Source: Caballeronia turbans (GTDB lineage: Bacteria > Pseudomonadota > Gammaproteobacteria > Burkholderiales > Burkholderiaceae). Taken from it: DNA of 64,000 nt. The DNA lies in assembly GCA_001544655.2 (NCBI GenBank), contig FCOD02000001.1:124001-188000 (forward strand). Direction: 5' to 3'. A program made the position numbers and the translations under genes. The first letter of the stretch is position 1; every line of letters starts with the position of its first letter. A model generated the notes under the pieces. It was not told the DNA's origin and did no database searches. It worked only from the letters and a program-made list of their open reading frames with translations. Of the stretch, positions 27,281 through 36,250 are shown in pieces.

Positions 27281-28435
27281 TCAGGCGCTTTTGCGCTCGC
27301 CCGCGAACGATTGTCGATAGAGGCCGGAGATCAGGTCGGTCTCGGTGATCATGCCCGCAAGCTGATCGTGCGCGCCGACCACCGGTACGTGGTGGTGCCC
27401 GAAGTGCGCGAACATCGGCACCAGCTCGGCGATCGCAGTGTGCGTCTTCACCGTGCAGACGTCCGTCGTCATCAGCGAGGCGACGAGCGGCGGTGTCGTC
27501 GACGGGCCGCGCATGACCCGCTCGATCGCGCGCCTCATGCCCTCGACGATGCCGCCGCCGCGCACCGGCGCGAGATCCGCGCGCGTGACGATGCCGCATA
27601 CGCGGCGCGTCGCGTCGATCACCGGCAGTGCCTTGACGTGATGTTTGTCGATGAGCGCGAGCGCCGCCTGTGCGCTCGTATCGGGCGTCACCGACACGAC
27701 CGCGCGCGACATGATGTCCGCGCACGTGAACTCGGTAAAACGGCGCGCATAGGCCTGCAACTGCGTCTCGCGAAGAAGCGCTTCGAGATCGTCCGGATCG
27801 ACATCGAGCATTTCGCTGCGGCGCGAAAGCACGGCTTCGAGATCGGCGCGCGTGAACGAGGCGGCGTCGGGCGGCGCGTTCGCGGGTTGCGGCGCGGCGT
27901 GCCCGTGCGGATAGCGATGGCCCGTCAGCGCATGAAACACGATCGCCGACGACAGCAGCGCCGCCGACTGGATCGCCACCGGCGCGACCACGAATCCGAA
28001 GCCGAGCGCATGAATCGACGGTCCGCCGAGCACCGCGGTCAGTGCGACCGCGCCCGAAGGCGGATGCACGCAGCGCAGCGCGAACATCGCGCAGATCGCG
28101 AGACAGACGGCGAGCGCGGCGGCGTCGATCGGATCGTGCACGAGCATCGCGCAGGCGACGCCGACCGTCGCCGACACGATGTTGCCGCCGATGATCGACC
28201 ACGGCTGCGCAAGCGGACTCGCCGGCACGGCGAAGAGCAGCACGGCGGAGGCACCCATGGGCGCGATGAGATAGGGAGTGGCCGAGGCATCGCCAATCAG
28301 GAGATGCGCGAGCCCGCCCGTCAGCGCAATGCCGATCAGCGCGCCCAGACCGGCGCGCAGCCGCTCGGTCCAGCGCAGCGTGACGGGCGCGGGAAGAAAG
28401 CCATGCAGCCAGCGAAGCAATGCGATACGCGACAC
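27281..28435 (-). CDS. HPP family membrane protein with CBS pair
   Basis: 384 residues. Four hydrophobic helices (about 20-170) contain the family motif CVHPPSGAVAL. A histidine/proline linker follows (HRYPHGHAAPQP), then two CBS motifs (CADIMSRAVVSVTPDTSAQ; VASLMTTDVCTVKTHTAI). HPP proteins are linked with nitrite or small-anion transport in some phyla. The start is GTG at 28435 without a strong ribosome site. First gene of the HPP-MarR-ClC operon. Confidence 0.88.
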   Translation of the reverse strand: MSRIALLRWLHGFLPAPVTLRWTERLRAGLGALIGIALTGGLAHLLIGDASATPYLIAPMGASAVLLFAVPASPLAQPWSIIGGNIVSATVGVACAMLVHDPIDAAALAVCLAICAMFALRCVHPPSGAVALTAVLGGPSIHALGFGFVVAPVAIQSAALLSSAIVFHALTGHRYPHGHAAPQPANAPPDAASFTRADLEAVLSRRSEMLDVDPDDLEALLRETQLQAYARRFTEFTCADIMSRAVVSVTPDTSAQAALALIDKHHVKALPVIDATRRVCGIVTRADLAPVRGGGIVEGMRRAIERVMRGPSTTPPLVASLMTTDVCTVKTHTAIAELVPMFAHFGHHHVPVVGAHDQLAGMITETDLISGLYRQSFAGERKSA

Positions 28436-28526
28436 TTTTTTCAGCGTTCCGGGAAAGTCAGTGGAGGGTCACACTGGCCGGCCGGGTCGATGGCGCGAAA
28501 GCAAGCGTGCGACGAACGCAAAATTA

Positions 28527-28541
28527 TATCGCAATATGATA
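28527..28541. promoter_or_regulatory. Candidate MarR-type operator palindrome
   Basis: TATCGCAATATGATA in an AT-rich patch between the divergent HPP operon and the DUF3857 gene. Terminal TATC/GATA arms are exact and the inner bases are partly symmetric. Length and location fit a MarR operator, but the site is single. Confidence 0.3.
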
Positions 28542-28635
28542 CAAATTGTCGCGCGTCGTGGTGCGTCGCGGCTGAACGGACGCGCGCGTCCTCCTGTACG
28601 ATCACTTATCTCCCGCAGGTCGCGGACACTTCTAC

Positions 28636-30507
28636 ATGGCTCGTCGCTTCATTTCCGGTCTGGCGTGCGTCATCGTCGGCGCGTGCACGTGGTCGTGCGC
28701 GGCCGCCGCAACGGACGACGATCCGTCGACCCTCGTCAGCGACGTTCACGAGTTCGTCGTCGCCGCCGATGGCTCGCTGACCGAAGACGACACCGCCGTG
28801 CTGCGCGCGAATACGTCGGCGGGCGTCGACGAGATCGCGCAGCGTTACGTCTGGTACGACAGGAGCGTGTCGAAGGTGGATATCGTCGAGGCGTATTCCG
28901 TCGATGCGAACGGCGCGCGCCACGACGTCTCGCCCGGGCAGATCCGCGATATTCAGGAGCCGCGCTCGGCGGGCGCGCCCACGTTTCAGGACGCGAAACT
29001 GCGCGCGGTGATCTTCCCGGCGGTGGGCATCGGCTCGACGGTGCATTTGCGCGCCCGCAAGAGCCAGGCGGCGGCGGTGATTCCCGGGCAGTTCAACTAT
29101 TACGTCGATCCGGGGCAACGGCCCGTGTTGCAGCAGCGGCTCGTCTTCGATCTGCCGGCGGACAAGCCGCTTTTCGCCGATGCGCGCGGCTATGTCGCCG
29201 AGCCGCCCGTCACGGAAAACGGCCGCACGCGTCATGCGTTCACGTATCGGCGCGAGCGTATCGCGCGCATCGAAAGCGGCTCGGTGGGTTATGCCCAGTA
29301 CGGCGACCGCCTGATGGTCACGACCTTCCCCGATTACGCGAGCTTCGCGAAGCGCTATCGGGAAGCGGCCGCGGACCCGGGAACGGACGATCCCGCCATC
29401 CGCGCACTCGCGCAATCGCTCACGCAGAACGACACCGACGACCGCGCGAAAGCCAGAACGCTCTACGACTGGGTGCGCCACACGATCCGCTACGTCGCGA
29501 TGTTCATCGGCCAGAGTCCCGCCGTGCCGCATCGCGTGACCGAAGTGCTCGCGAACCGCTACGGCGATTGCAAGGATCACGTCGCGCTCTACGGTGCGCT
29601 GCTCGATGCCGTCGGCATTCGCAACGAGCCCGCGCTGATCGGCCTCGGCTCGGTCTATACGCTGCCGTCGGTGCCGGGCTACGGTTCGGGCGCGATCAAT
29701 CACATCGTCACGTGGCTGCCGGATCTGAACACGTATGCGGACAGCACCGCGTCGAGCGTCGAGTTCGGCTTTCTGCCGCTCGCGGACATGGATCGCCCCG
29801 CGCTGCTCGTGAACACCGGCGTGCTCGCCCGCACGCCCGCGACCCAGCCGCTCGCGCGCACGGCGCGGCTGCAGATCGAGGTCGCGCCGCAAGGCGAGGC
29901 GAGCTTCGCGTACTGGGTGGAAGATTCGGGATGGAGCGCGGAGATCGAGCGGATGAACCTGCGGCTCGCGAACGCGCAGCGGCGCGACCAGATCGCGGCG
30001 GACCGGCTGCGCTACACGAACCTGCGCGGCGCGGGCGCCCTGACGACGAGCGATGTCGATGCAACCGGCGGCCCATTCGCGACGACCTTGCGCGGCACGC
30101 TCGACGATGTCGTCTGGCCGACCGGCACGACGGCGTTGCCCGCGCTCACGAGCCTGTCGGGCGGCATCGCGACGGCGACGCGCAACTGGCTCGCCGAGCG
30201 CACGCGCACGCAGCCGTATCTGTGCATCGGCGGCACGTTCGACGAGGTCTCGCAGATCACGCTGCCGAAAACGATGCGCGTCGCCGAGGTGCCCGTCGAT
30301 CAGGATCTGACGAGCGATTTCTTCCGCTACCGCTCGCGCTATCTTTTCGATCCGTCGACCAACGTCGTCCAGATTTCGCGCACGCTGGAAGCACGCTTCG
30401 GCAAGCAGGTCTGCACGCCCGACGAATTCCGGGCGGCGCTTCCCGCGCTGAAGACAATCGAGCGGGATGCGCAGGCGCAGATCATCGTCAAGGCAGCCGG
30501 CCGGTGA
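28636..30507 (+). CDS. Exported DUF3857 / transglutaminase-like protein
   Basis: 623 residues with a signal peptide (ISGLACVIVGACTWSCAAAA). The N-terminal half is a DUF3857 domain (EDDTAVLRANTSAGVDEIAQRYVWYD). A transglutaminase-core domain (about 270-370) has the cysteine motif NRYGDCKDHVALY and the later His in AINHIVTWLPD. The C-terminus is beta-rich. Likely a periplasmic or envelope thiol enzyme or scaffold; substrate unknown. Convergent with the caspase-like gene, 3 bp between stops. Confidence 0.85.
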   Translation: MARRFISGLACVIVGACTWSCAAAATDDDPSTLVSDVHEFVVAADGSLTEDDTAVLRANTSAGVDEIAQRYVWYDRSVSKVDIVEAYSVDANGARHDVSPGQIRDIQEPRSAGAPTFQDAKLRAVIFPAVGIGSTVHLRARKSQAAAVIPGQFNYYVDPGQRPVLQQRLVFDLPADKPLFADARGYVAEPPVTENGRTRHAFTYRRERIARIESGSVGYAQYGDRLMVTTFPDYASFAKRYREAAADPGTDDPAIRALAQSLTQNDTDDRAKARTLYDWVRHTIRYVAMFIGQSPAVPHRVTEVLANRYGDCKDHVALYGALLDAVGIRNEPALIGLGSVYTLPSVPGYGSGAINHIVTWLPDLNTYADSTASSVEFGFLPLADMDRPALLVNTGVLARTPATQPLARTARLQIEVAPQGEASFAYWVEDSGWSAEIERMNLRLANAQRRDQIAADRLRYTNLRGAGALTTSDVDATGGPFATTLRGTLDDVVWPTGTTALPALTSLSGGIATATRNWLAERTRTQPYLCIGGTFDEVSQITLPKTMRVAEVPVDQDLTSDFFRYRSRYLFDPSTNVVQISRTLEARFGKQVCTPDEFRAALPALKTIERDAQAQIIVKAAGR

Positions 30508-30510
30508 AGC

Positions 30511-32457
30511 TCACTCCATGTCCCGCGCGACGCGAAAGCCGTTCTGCGACTGCCGCACGCTCGAACTGTATTTGAAGCGCGTCGCCGACTGCATGTAGGG
30601 CGCGCCTTCGCGCCACGAGCCGCCGCGAATCACGCGCACGGAGCAAGACGGATCGTCCCAGGCGCGGCCATCGACGGGCGCGTTCCTGTACGAGCTATGC
30701 CAGCAATCGGCGACCCATTCCCAGACGCTGCCGTTCATGTCGTACAGGCCATAGGGATTCGCCGCGAACGATCCGACGGGCGTCGGCGCATCGGGTTTGT
30801 ACGGGTCGCCGCAATCCTTGCAGTCGGCCGTGCCCTTCTTCATCTGATCGCCCCACCAGTACGTGGATTGCGTGCCGCCGCGCGCGGCGTATTCCCATTC
30901 CGCTTCCGTCGGCAGGCGATACGGCTTGCCGCCCACCTTGCTCAGCCATTTGACGTAGACCTGCGCGTCGTCCCAGCTCACGTTGCGCATCGGCGCGTTG
31001 CCGGGCGGCGGTGTCGCCGACTCGCCCTCCGCCGCCACGCGCGTGCACGCGCCCGCATCGGCGCAGGCGTTCCATTGCTCGACCGTGACTTCGTATTTAC
31101 CGATGGCGAACGCCCGCCCGATCGACACCCGATGCGGCGGCTTCTCGGCCGGATCATCGTTGTTGCTGCCCATCGTGAAGCTGCCGGACGAAAGCGGAAT
31201 CAGGATGGGGCATGCCGGGCAATCCTTGATCTCGCCGCCGCTCGCCGTCTTCGCCGCAGGCTTCGTGGTGATGGCGGCGGGCGGCGCGGTCACAGCGGCG
31301 GCGGGCGCGGCCGGCGGGCTCGGGCGAGGCTTTTCCGGCGCGGCCGCGGTCGCCGGCGCGGATGGCGGAGGCTTCGGCGTCGGGGCGGCGGGCGTCGCCG
31401 TCGCCGCCGGGGGCGCCGCTGGCGACGATGCCGCTGGTTTAGCGTTGCCCGCCGCGCGCAGACGCTCGATGCGCGCCTTGGCGAGCGTGGCGAAACGCCC
31501 GTTCGGATATGCCTTCAGATACGCCTCGTAATCGCCCGGATAGGTGCTGTCCTTGATCGATTCCCAGAACGTCAGTTCGTACTGCTCGTTGCTGTCCTTA
31601 GGAAGGATGCCGCGCGTGCGCACGGCATTGGCGGAATCGGCGGGAAAGATGGCGTTCGCGTCCGCGATGCGCGCGTTCACCGATGCCTCCGCGATCGGAA
31701 AGCCCGCATCGAGCGTCGACGCGATCCACGGCCGCTGCCCGCCGCGCGATGCCTGCGTGACATCGGACGCAGCCGCCGCGAACGTCGACGACGTTACCGG
31801 TGAACGCGTGCCCAGCGCGCGCAAGAGCGCCGCGGTATAGCGTCCGTTGCGCTCGCCTTCTATCGCGGCATCGCCGGGCGCGGCGGCATAAGCGACGAGC
31901 GTGCGCGGCGGCAGCGTCCACGTCCGCGCGTTCGCTTTCTCGAAAGGATCGGTGAGGCACATGTCGAGCACGACGATGTTCGCCGCGCCCGGGCGCACGC
32001 GCGTCATGCGCTCGACGATTTCTTTCGCGGAGAGCGCATCCCGCACGAGCGTCGCGGGACGGCGCTCGCGTGCGCCGAGCGGCACGAGCAACGCGTCGCC
32101 GCCCGCTTGAAGTCCGTGGCCGGCGAAATAGACGAGCGCCGTATCGTTCGGGCCAAGGTGCGCGGCGAAGGCATCGAGTGCCTCGCGCATTGCCGCTTCA
32201 TCGAGGTTCGTGCGGTGCGTGACGTGAAAGCCGAGGGCGCCGAGCGCTTTGCTTATGTCATCGGCATCGTGCGATGCGCTCGCGAGCGGATGGTCGACAT
32301 AGTCTGCATTGCCGATCACGAGCGCGAGATGCCTGGGCGCGTGCGCGGTCGTCGCGGTAGAAGGAGAAGACAGCGCTGCGACAGACGCCGCGCTCGCTGG
32401 TGCGGGGGCGAGGCCGATCGTCAGCAGCACGCCCGCGATAAGAAGAGTTCGCCACAT
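30511..32457 (-). CDS. Exported caspase-like (C14) protein fused to an FGE-sulfatase domain
   Basis: 648 residues with a signal peptide (LLIAGVLLTIGLAPAPASAA). The caspase-like domain (about 40-270) keeps a catalytic dyad: H114 in YFAGHGLQ and C167 in VVLDMCLTDPF. A helical segment with YEAYLKAYPNGRFATLAKARI, a Pro/Ala-rich linker and a C-terminal FGE-sulfatase/SUMF1-type domain (GSFTMGSNN, NVSWDDAQVYVKWLS, LPTEAEWEYAARGG, VIRGGSWRE, NGFRVAR) follow. Such fusions are known in Proteobacteria but poorly characterised. The MWRTLL start gives a clean signal peptide; a start at 32553 is unlikely. Neighbours do not fix a role. Confidence 0.85.
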   Translation of the reverse strand: MWRTLLIAGVLLTIGLAPAPASAASVAALSSPSTATTAHAPRHLALVIGNADYVDHPLASASHDADDISKALGALGFHVTHRTNLDEAAMREALDAFAAHLGPNDTALVYFAGHGLQAGGDALLVPLGARERRPATLVRDALSAKEIVERMTRVRPGAANIVVLDMCLTDPFEKANARTWTLPPRTLVAYAAAPGDAAIEGERNGRYTAALLRALGTRSPVTSSTFAAAASDVTQASRGGQRPWIASTLDAGFPIAEASVNARIADANAIFPADSANAVRTRGILPKDSNEQYELTFWESIKDSTYPGDYEAYLKAYPNGRFATLAKARIERLRAAGNAKPAASSPAAPPAATATPAAPTPKPPPSAPATAAAPEKPRPSPPAAPAAAVTAPPAAITTKPAAKTASGGEIKDCPACPILIPLSSGSFTMGSNNDDPAEKPPHRVSIGRAFAIGKYEVTVEQWNACADAGACTRVAAEGESATPPPGNAPMRNVSWDDAQVYVKWLSKVGGKPYRLPTEAEWEYAARGGTQSTYWWGDQMKKGTADCKDCGDPYKPDAPTPVGSFAANPYGLYDMNGSVWEWVADCWHSSYRNAPVDGRAWDDPSCSVRVIRGGSWREGAPYMQSATRFKYSSSVRQSQNGFRVARDME

Positions 32458-32773
32458 ATTCACACCCTGTCCGTCCGGCTTTGAGTGGAGGGCATCGTGC
32501 TGCATTCGGGCCCGATGCCGAGGCTCTGCGTCCAGCACTACCAACGATAGCACGCACTCACGCGCCGCTTAATCCCCTGAAGGGAGGTATCCGTCATGAG
32601 GGCTGAAGGACACCCCTGTGTACGTATCTTTTTTAAACGTTACGTCCTAATCTAAAAGCCAACGACGGTGCATCACGCAACCCGCATCACGCTCCGGGCA
32701 CGAGCGTTCGCACGTGCAAGGAACGTTTTCCCTGGCCCATCCGCGAGGCCTTTCAACGAGAGGCGTGCATAAC
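32458..32773. other. Intergenic region between caspase-like and DUF4399 genes
   Basis: 316 bp of divergent promoter region. It has an AT-rich patch near 32625-32655 but no gene or clear motif. A GGGCACG at about 32697 is followed by TTCGC at one base too long for a sigma54 promoter. Confidence 0.5.
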
Positions 32774-33214
32774 ATGCTGAGAAGAACCGTGCTTGGCGCG
32801 CTGGCTTCCCTGGCCGCACTGGCCGCCGATTCGTCGTTCTCCGCCGCCGCGCGTGCGCGCACGCCCGCTCCGCCGAACGCCGAGGCGTACATCATCTGGC
32901 CGCCGGACGGCGCCGTGATTTCGGGCGGCAAGCTCTGGGTGCGCATGGGCTTGCGCAACATGGGCATCTGTCCGAAGGGCGTCGATCTTCCGAACGTGGG
33001 GCATCACCATCTGCTGGTCGATGCGGATCTGCCGCCGCTCGATCAGGAGATACCGTCCGACCGCAACCATCTGCATTACGGCGCGGGCGAAACCGATGCG
33101 CGCCTCGAACTGCCGCCGGGCAAGCACACCCTGCAGTTGCTGATGGGCGACTACAACCACATTCCGCATGATCCGCCGGTGTATTCGAAGAAGATCACGA
33201 TCACCGTGAAATGA
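32774..33214 (+). CDS. Exported DUF4399 protein, copy 1
   Basis: 146 residues. A signal peptide (LRRTVLGALASLAALAADSSFSAAARA) and then a DUF4399 domain rich in His: VGHHHLLVDADLPPLDQEIP, DRNHLHYGAGET, ELPPGKHTLQLLMGD, NHIPHDPPVYSKKI. The His clusters suggest metal binding, unproven. The second copy follows after 27 bp. Confidence 0.85.
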   Translation: MLRRTVLGALASLAALAADSSFSAAARARTPAPPNAEAYIIWPPDGAVISGGKLWVRMGLRNMGICPKGVDLPNVGHHHLLVDADLPPLDQEIPSDRNHLHYGAGETDARLELPPGKHTLQLLMGDYNHIPHDPPVYSKKITITVK

Positions 33215-33241
33215 GCTGTGCACTTGCCGAGGGCACATGAC

Positions 33242-33700
33242 ATGAAAAAACGATCCGCTGACGCACTCGCGCTCGCGCGTTCGCTCCTCGTTGCGGCCGC
33301 GCTGGCGACGGCGATCGCCGCGCCTTGCGCGTTCGCCGGGCCGACGCCCGCGCCCGCCAACGCCTATGCGTACATCGGCTATCCGAACGACGGGCAGACC
33401 TTGCCCGCGGGCAAGCCCTTCAAGGTCTGGTTCGGGCTGCGCTTCATGGGTGTCGCGCCGCGCGGCGTGAAGTTTCCGAACACGGGGCATCATCATTTGC
33501 TGATCGATGTCGACTTGCCGCCGATGGATCAGGAGATTCCATCGGATCGCAATCACCTGCACTACGGCGCCGGCGAAACCGAAACGATGCTCGAACTGCC
33601 GCCGGGCAAGCACACGATTCAGCTTCTGATGGGCGATGACAAGCACATACCGCATAACCCGCCTGTCTATTCCAAGAAGATCACGATCTACGTCAAATGA
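33242..33700 (+). CDS. Exported DUF4399 protein, copy 2
   Basis: 152 residues, a tandem paralogue of the preceding gene. The two are nearly identical from HHHLL to the C-terminus (DLPP.DQEIPSDRNHLHYGAGET, ELPPGKHT.QLLMGD) but differ in the signal peptide and in the first half of the domain. Co-transcribed with copy 1 and followed by a stem-loop. Confidence 0.85.
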   Translation: MKKRSADALALARSLLVAAALATAIAAPCAFAGPTPAPANAYAYIGYPNDGQTLPAGKPFKVWFGLRFMGVAPRGVKFPNTGHHHLLIDVDLPPMDQEIPSDRNHLHYGAGETETMLELPPGKHTIQLLMGDDKHIPHNPPVYSKKITIYVK

Positions 33701-33705
33701 GTTCG

Positions 33706-33736
33706 GGCGCCGAGTGAGGCACTGAGCGGCGCCTTT
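33706..33736 (+). terminator. Stem-loop after the DUF4399 pair
   Basis: GGCGCCG and CGGCGCC arms (33706-33712, 33727-33733) enclose an inner AGTG/CACT pairing, followed by TTT and a T-rich stretch. A plausible intrinsic terminator. Confidence 0.55.
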
Positions 33737-33844
33737 CCCGATTTCTTTTATCGACTTCGATTCCGCGCGCTGTATGGCGGAGGGAAACGCTCGTGAGTGC
33801 AATCCGTAGGGGTGTCGCTTGACAACCGACAGTGCAATAGCGAA

Positions 33845-33862
33845 GTGTTGGGGGAACAGCAC
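33845..33862. promoter_or_regulatory. Candidate enhancer (UAS) upstream of precursor A
   Basis: GTGTTG-GGGGAA-CAGCAC, an 18-bp inverted repeat about 90 bp upstream of the -24 element. The half-sites are identical to those of 46988-47005 read on the other strand. Likely binding site of the sigma54 activator encoded at 44.1 kb. Confidence 0.5.
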
Positions 33863-33952
33863 CACGAAGGCGCGGATGCCGGCGCAGCATCGAATGATCG
33901 AAGCCTTGCACAGCAACGCACACGGCGAAAAGCAGCCGACGCCCGATGTAAT

Positions 33953-33968
33953 TGGCACACCCTATGCA
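33953..33968 (+). promoter_or_regulatory. Sigma54-type promoter of precursor A
   Basis: TGGCACACCCTATGCA: -24 TGGCAC, GG-N10-GC spacing exact (GG 33954-33955, GC 33966-33967). Transcription would begin near 33979, about 60 nt before the ATG. Confidence 0.72.
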
Positions 33969-34040
33969 TTACATGGTCGCGAGCAGACAAGTTGCTCGAA
34001 GCCACCACCGAAACGCGCGACGCGCACCCAAGGAGCGGAA

Positions 34041-34340
34041 ATGAAGACGCTGATCATCAAGGACCTTCCCGTCACCGAAGAACTGGACAGCCGCGCGATG
34101 TCCGCGGTGCGCGGCGGCTATGCGACCCTGTTCCCCGGTTATATCTCGATGAACGGGGCGACGCTCTCGATGCCGTTCAACCCGCAGCAGATCATCAACC
34201 AGACGCAGACCACGTTCAACCAGAACGGCAGCAACATCGCGTTCGCCGAGGCGCTGAAGTCGCAATCGACGGTCGCGCCGACGCAGGACGCGAAGAACAT
34301 CGCCAACGTCAACTTCGGTGTGGCGGGCAACCTCGCGTGA
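34041..34340 (+). CDS. Double-glycine-leader exported protein precursor A
   Basis: 99 residues. Leader MKTLIIKDLPVTEELDSR then AMSAVRGG, with the GG at 25-26. The likely 73-residue product starts YATLFPGY, has no cysteine and is rich in Asn and Gln (QQIINQTQTTFNQNG). The leader aligns without gaps to precursor B at 46.8 kb: DL at 8-9, ELD at 14-16, AMSA at 19-22, GG at 25-26. GG leaders are the substrate mark of C39-peptidase ABC exporters, one of which is encoded at 41.1 kb. AGGAGCGGAA precedes the ATG. No known family; bacteriocin, adhesin and fibre subunit remain possible. Confidence 0.82.
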   Translation: MKTLIIKDLPVTEELDSRAMSAVRGGYATLFPGYISMNGATLSMPFNPQQIINQTQTTFNQNGSNIAFAEALKSQSTVAPTQDAKNIANVNFGVAGNLA

Positions 34341-34657
34341 GGCGAACGCCGCGAGGAATGAACCGGATGCCGGTGCGGTAAGCATTCATGCAGTCATGCA
34401 GTCGGCAGTAAAAGCGGGGCACGGGGAGCTCTGCTGTAACACCGCCCGCGACATCGGGCGCTGCGGTTCGGCCGGGGTCGCATCCCGCCGGACCGCGTCA
34501 CGAAGCGCGACGTGCCACAGAGCACGCGCGCGCCACGTGACTTAACCCGTATGGAGTCCCGGCGCGCCGTGTGATTTACTTGAAGGACCGAACGGCCGGC
34601 GCCGCGCTTCTCACCCATCAAACTGACCGTCGGTGCGCGTTCACCGGGAGCGAGATC
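34341..34657. other. Intergenic region between precursor A and the TolC-like gene
   Basis: 317 bp. No gene with a ribosome site or family signature and no GG-N10-GC promoter was found. Read-through from the precursor A promoter is possible. Confidence 0.45.
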
Positions 34658-36106
34658 GTGCGAGCCTTGTTGCCATCGTTGCGCGTGACCATCAGGCGCG
34701 AGTGGGCCGTGCTGCCAGGGCTGATTGCCGCTGTGTTGCTGTCCGGCTGTATCGACTTGAAGGTGCCGACTTATCAGCGGCCCGACACACCCGAGAAAAC
34801 CGCCTTCACGAAGATCGACGCAGCGAAGGTCGCCGCGGCCGACACGATACAGCCCGACTGGTGGAAGCAGTTTCACGATCCGACTCTGGACGCGCTGGTG
34901 GAGAAGGCCATCAACGGCAACTTCGATATCAAGGTGCTGGCCGCACGCATCCAGGTGGCAGGCGCGCAGATCGGCGAGGCGCGTGCGGGCGCGTTGCCGT
35001 CGATGGATCTCGGCGCGGGCGCGAGCTTCGAAAAGACGACCGGCCAGCCGTTCTCGAAACAGTACAACCTCGCGACGCAGGTGAGTTGGGACATCGACAT
35101 CTGGGGCTCGGTCCAGAAGGGCGTGCAGGCGCAGAAAGCCGAATTTCGCGCAACCGAAGCGGACTGGCGCGCGGGCTATCTCGAACTCGTCGCGCTCGTA
35201 TCGACGACATACTTCCAGATACTCCAGTTCGACGATCAGATCGAGCAGCAGAAGCAGACCATCGCAACGAACCAGCAGATCCTGACGATCTTCGAAGGCA
35301 TGCAGAAGAACGGCCTCGTGCCGAAGACGCAGGTGCTCACGCAGCGTGCGGAACTGAATCGTCTGACGCGCGAGTTGCTGGAACTGCGCCGCTCGCGCGA
35401 CCTCGCGAATAACGCGCTCTCGACGCTGATCGGCGTGCCCGCGGGCGAGTTCAGAATGCCCGACGGCAAGCTCCAAAAGCGCGTGCAGATTCCCCCGGTG
35501 CCGGGCGGACTGCCGTCGCAGTTGCTCGCGCGCCGTCCCGATCTCATCGCGGCCGAATATCGCGTGCTCGAAGCCTACGACCTCGTCGGGCAGGCGAAGC
35601 TCGCGCAACTGCCGACCATCAACCTGACCGGGCGTGGCGGCACGGCGAGCTTTCAGTTGACCGATCTGTTGAAGATGTTCACGTTGAGCTTCGTGCCGAG
35701 CATCAATATCCCGATTCTCGATCCGTCGGTGCGCGCGCACGTGAAGACGACCGAAGCGCAGACGACGGTCGCGGAACAGCAATATCGCAGCACGGTGATG
35801 AACGCCTTCGAGGAAGTGGAGAACGCGCTCGTCAATCTCGATTCGCACACGAAGCAGCGCGTCGAGTTGCAGCAGGAAGTCGATCAGTTGACGGTGGTCG
35901 CCGCGCAGATCGACGCGCAACTGAAAGAAGGCGTGATCTCGCAACTCCAGGTGTTCGAGACGGAGCGCACGCTCCTCGCGGCGCAACTCGCGCTGCTCGC
36001 GAACCATCAGCAGATTCTTTCCGACACCGTGACGCTCTATAAGGCGTTAGGCGGCGGCTGGCCGATGATCGATGTGCAAAGCGCAAGCAAGGACACGACG
36101 AAGTGA
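34658..36106 (+). CDS. TolC/NodT-type outer-membrane channel lipoprotein
   Basis: 482 residues. A lipobox LLSGC follows the signal sequence, and two outer-membrane-efflux repeats follow, with PDWWKQFHDPTLDALVEKA near the start and ARRPDLIAAEYRVLEAYDLVGQAK in the middle. These proteins form the periplasm-spanning exit duct of tripartite pumps and type I secretion. The GTG at 34658 is supported by GGGAG 7 nt upstream and the leader sequence. No RND pump is adjacent, so it probably serves the HlyD-type adaptor and ABC exporter downstream. Confidence 0.87.
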   Translation: MRALLPSLRVTIRREWAVLPGLIAAVLLSGCIDLKVPTYQRPDTPEKTAFTKIDAAKVAAADTIQPDWWKQFHDPTLDALVEKAINGNFDIKVLAARIQVAGAQIGEARAGALPSMDLGAGASFEKTTGQPFSKQYNLATQVSWDIDIWGSVQKGVQAQKAEFRATEADWRAGYLELVALVSTTYFQILQFDDQIEQQKQTIATNQQILTIFEGMQKNGLVPKTQVLTQRAELNRLTRELLELRRSRDLANNALSTLIGVPAGEFRMPDGKLQKRVQIPPVPGGLPSQLLARRPDLIAAEYRVLEAYDLVGQAKLAQLPTINLTGRGGTASFQLTDLLKMFTLSFVPSINIPILDPSVRAHVKTTEAQTTVAEQQYRSTVMNAFEEVENALVNLDSHTKQRVELQQEVDQLTVVAAQIDAQLKEGVISQLQVFETERTLLAAQLALLANHQQILSDTVTLYKALGGGWPMIDVQSASKDTTK

Positions 36107-36164
36107 AGCGCTTCATTCATTGTCTCCTTCGCAATGATATGAATAACTAACGATCGTTCCAGGA

Positions 36165-36180
36165 TGGCTCGCCATTTGCG
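36165..36180 (+). promoter_or_regulatory. Sigma54-type promoter of the FHA-led exporter operon
   Basis: TGGCTCGCCATTTGCG: -24 TGGC.CG, -12 TTGC, GG-N10-GC exact (36166-36167, 36178-36179). About 70 nt before the FHA gene. No matching GTGTTG-N6-CAGCAC site was seen upstream. Confidence 0.7.
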
Positions 36181-36250
36181 TGACGAACCGGTGCCGCACG
36201 ATTGACTACGACGATGCGTGACTTAAACTCTCAACAGCCGCCGGTGACGA

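Larger units (their letters stand above)
33701..34040. other. Control region upstream of precursor A
   Basis: 340 bp without a supported gene. It holds the DUF4399 terminator-like stem-loop, a candidate enhancer site (33845-33862) and a sigma54 promoter (33953-33968), each listed separately. Confidence 0.6.

Noticed and set aside
32697-32715. Possible sigma54 promoter before DUF4399 copy 1
   Set aside because: GGGCACG and TTCGC are one base too far apart for GG-N10-GC.
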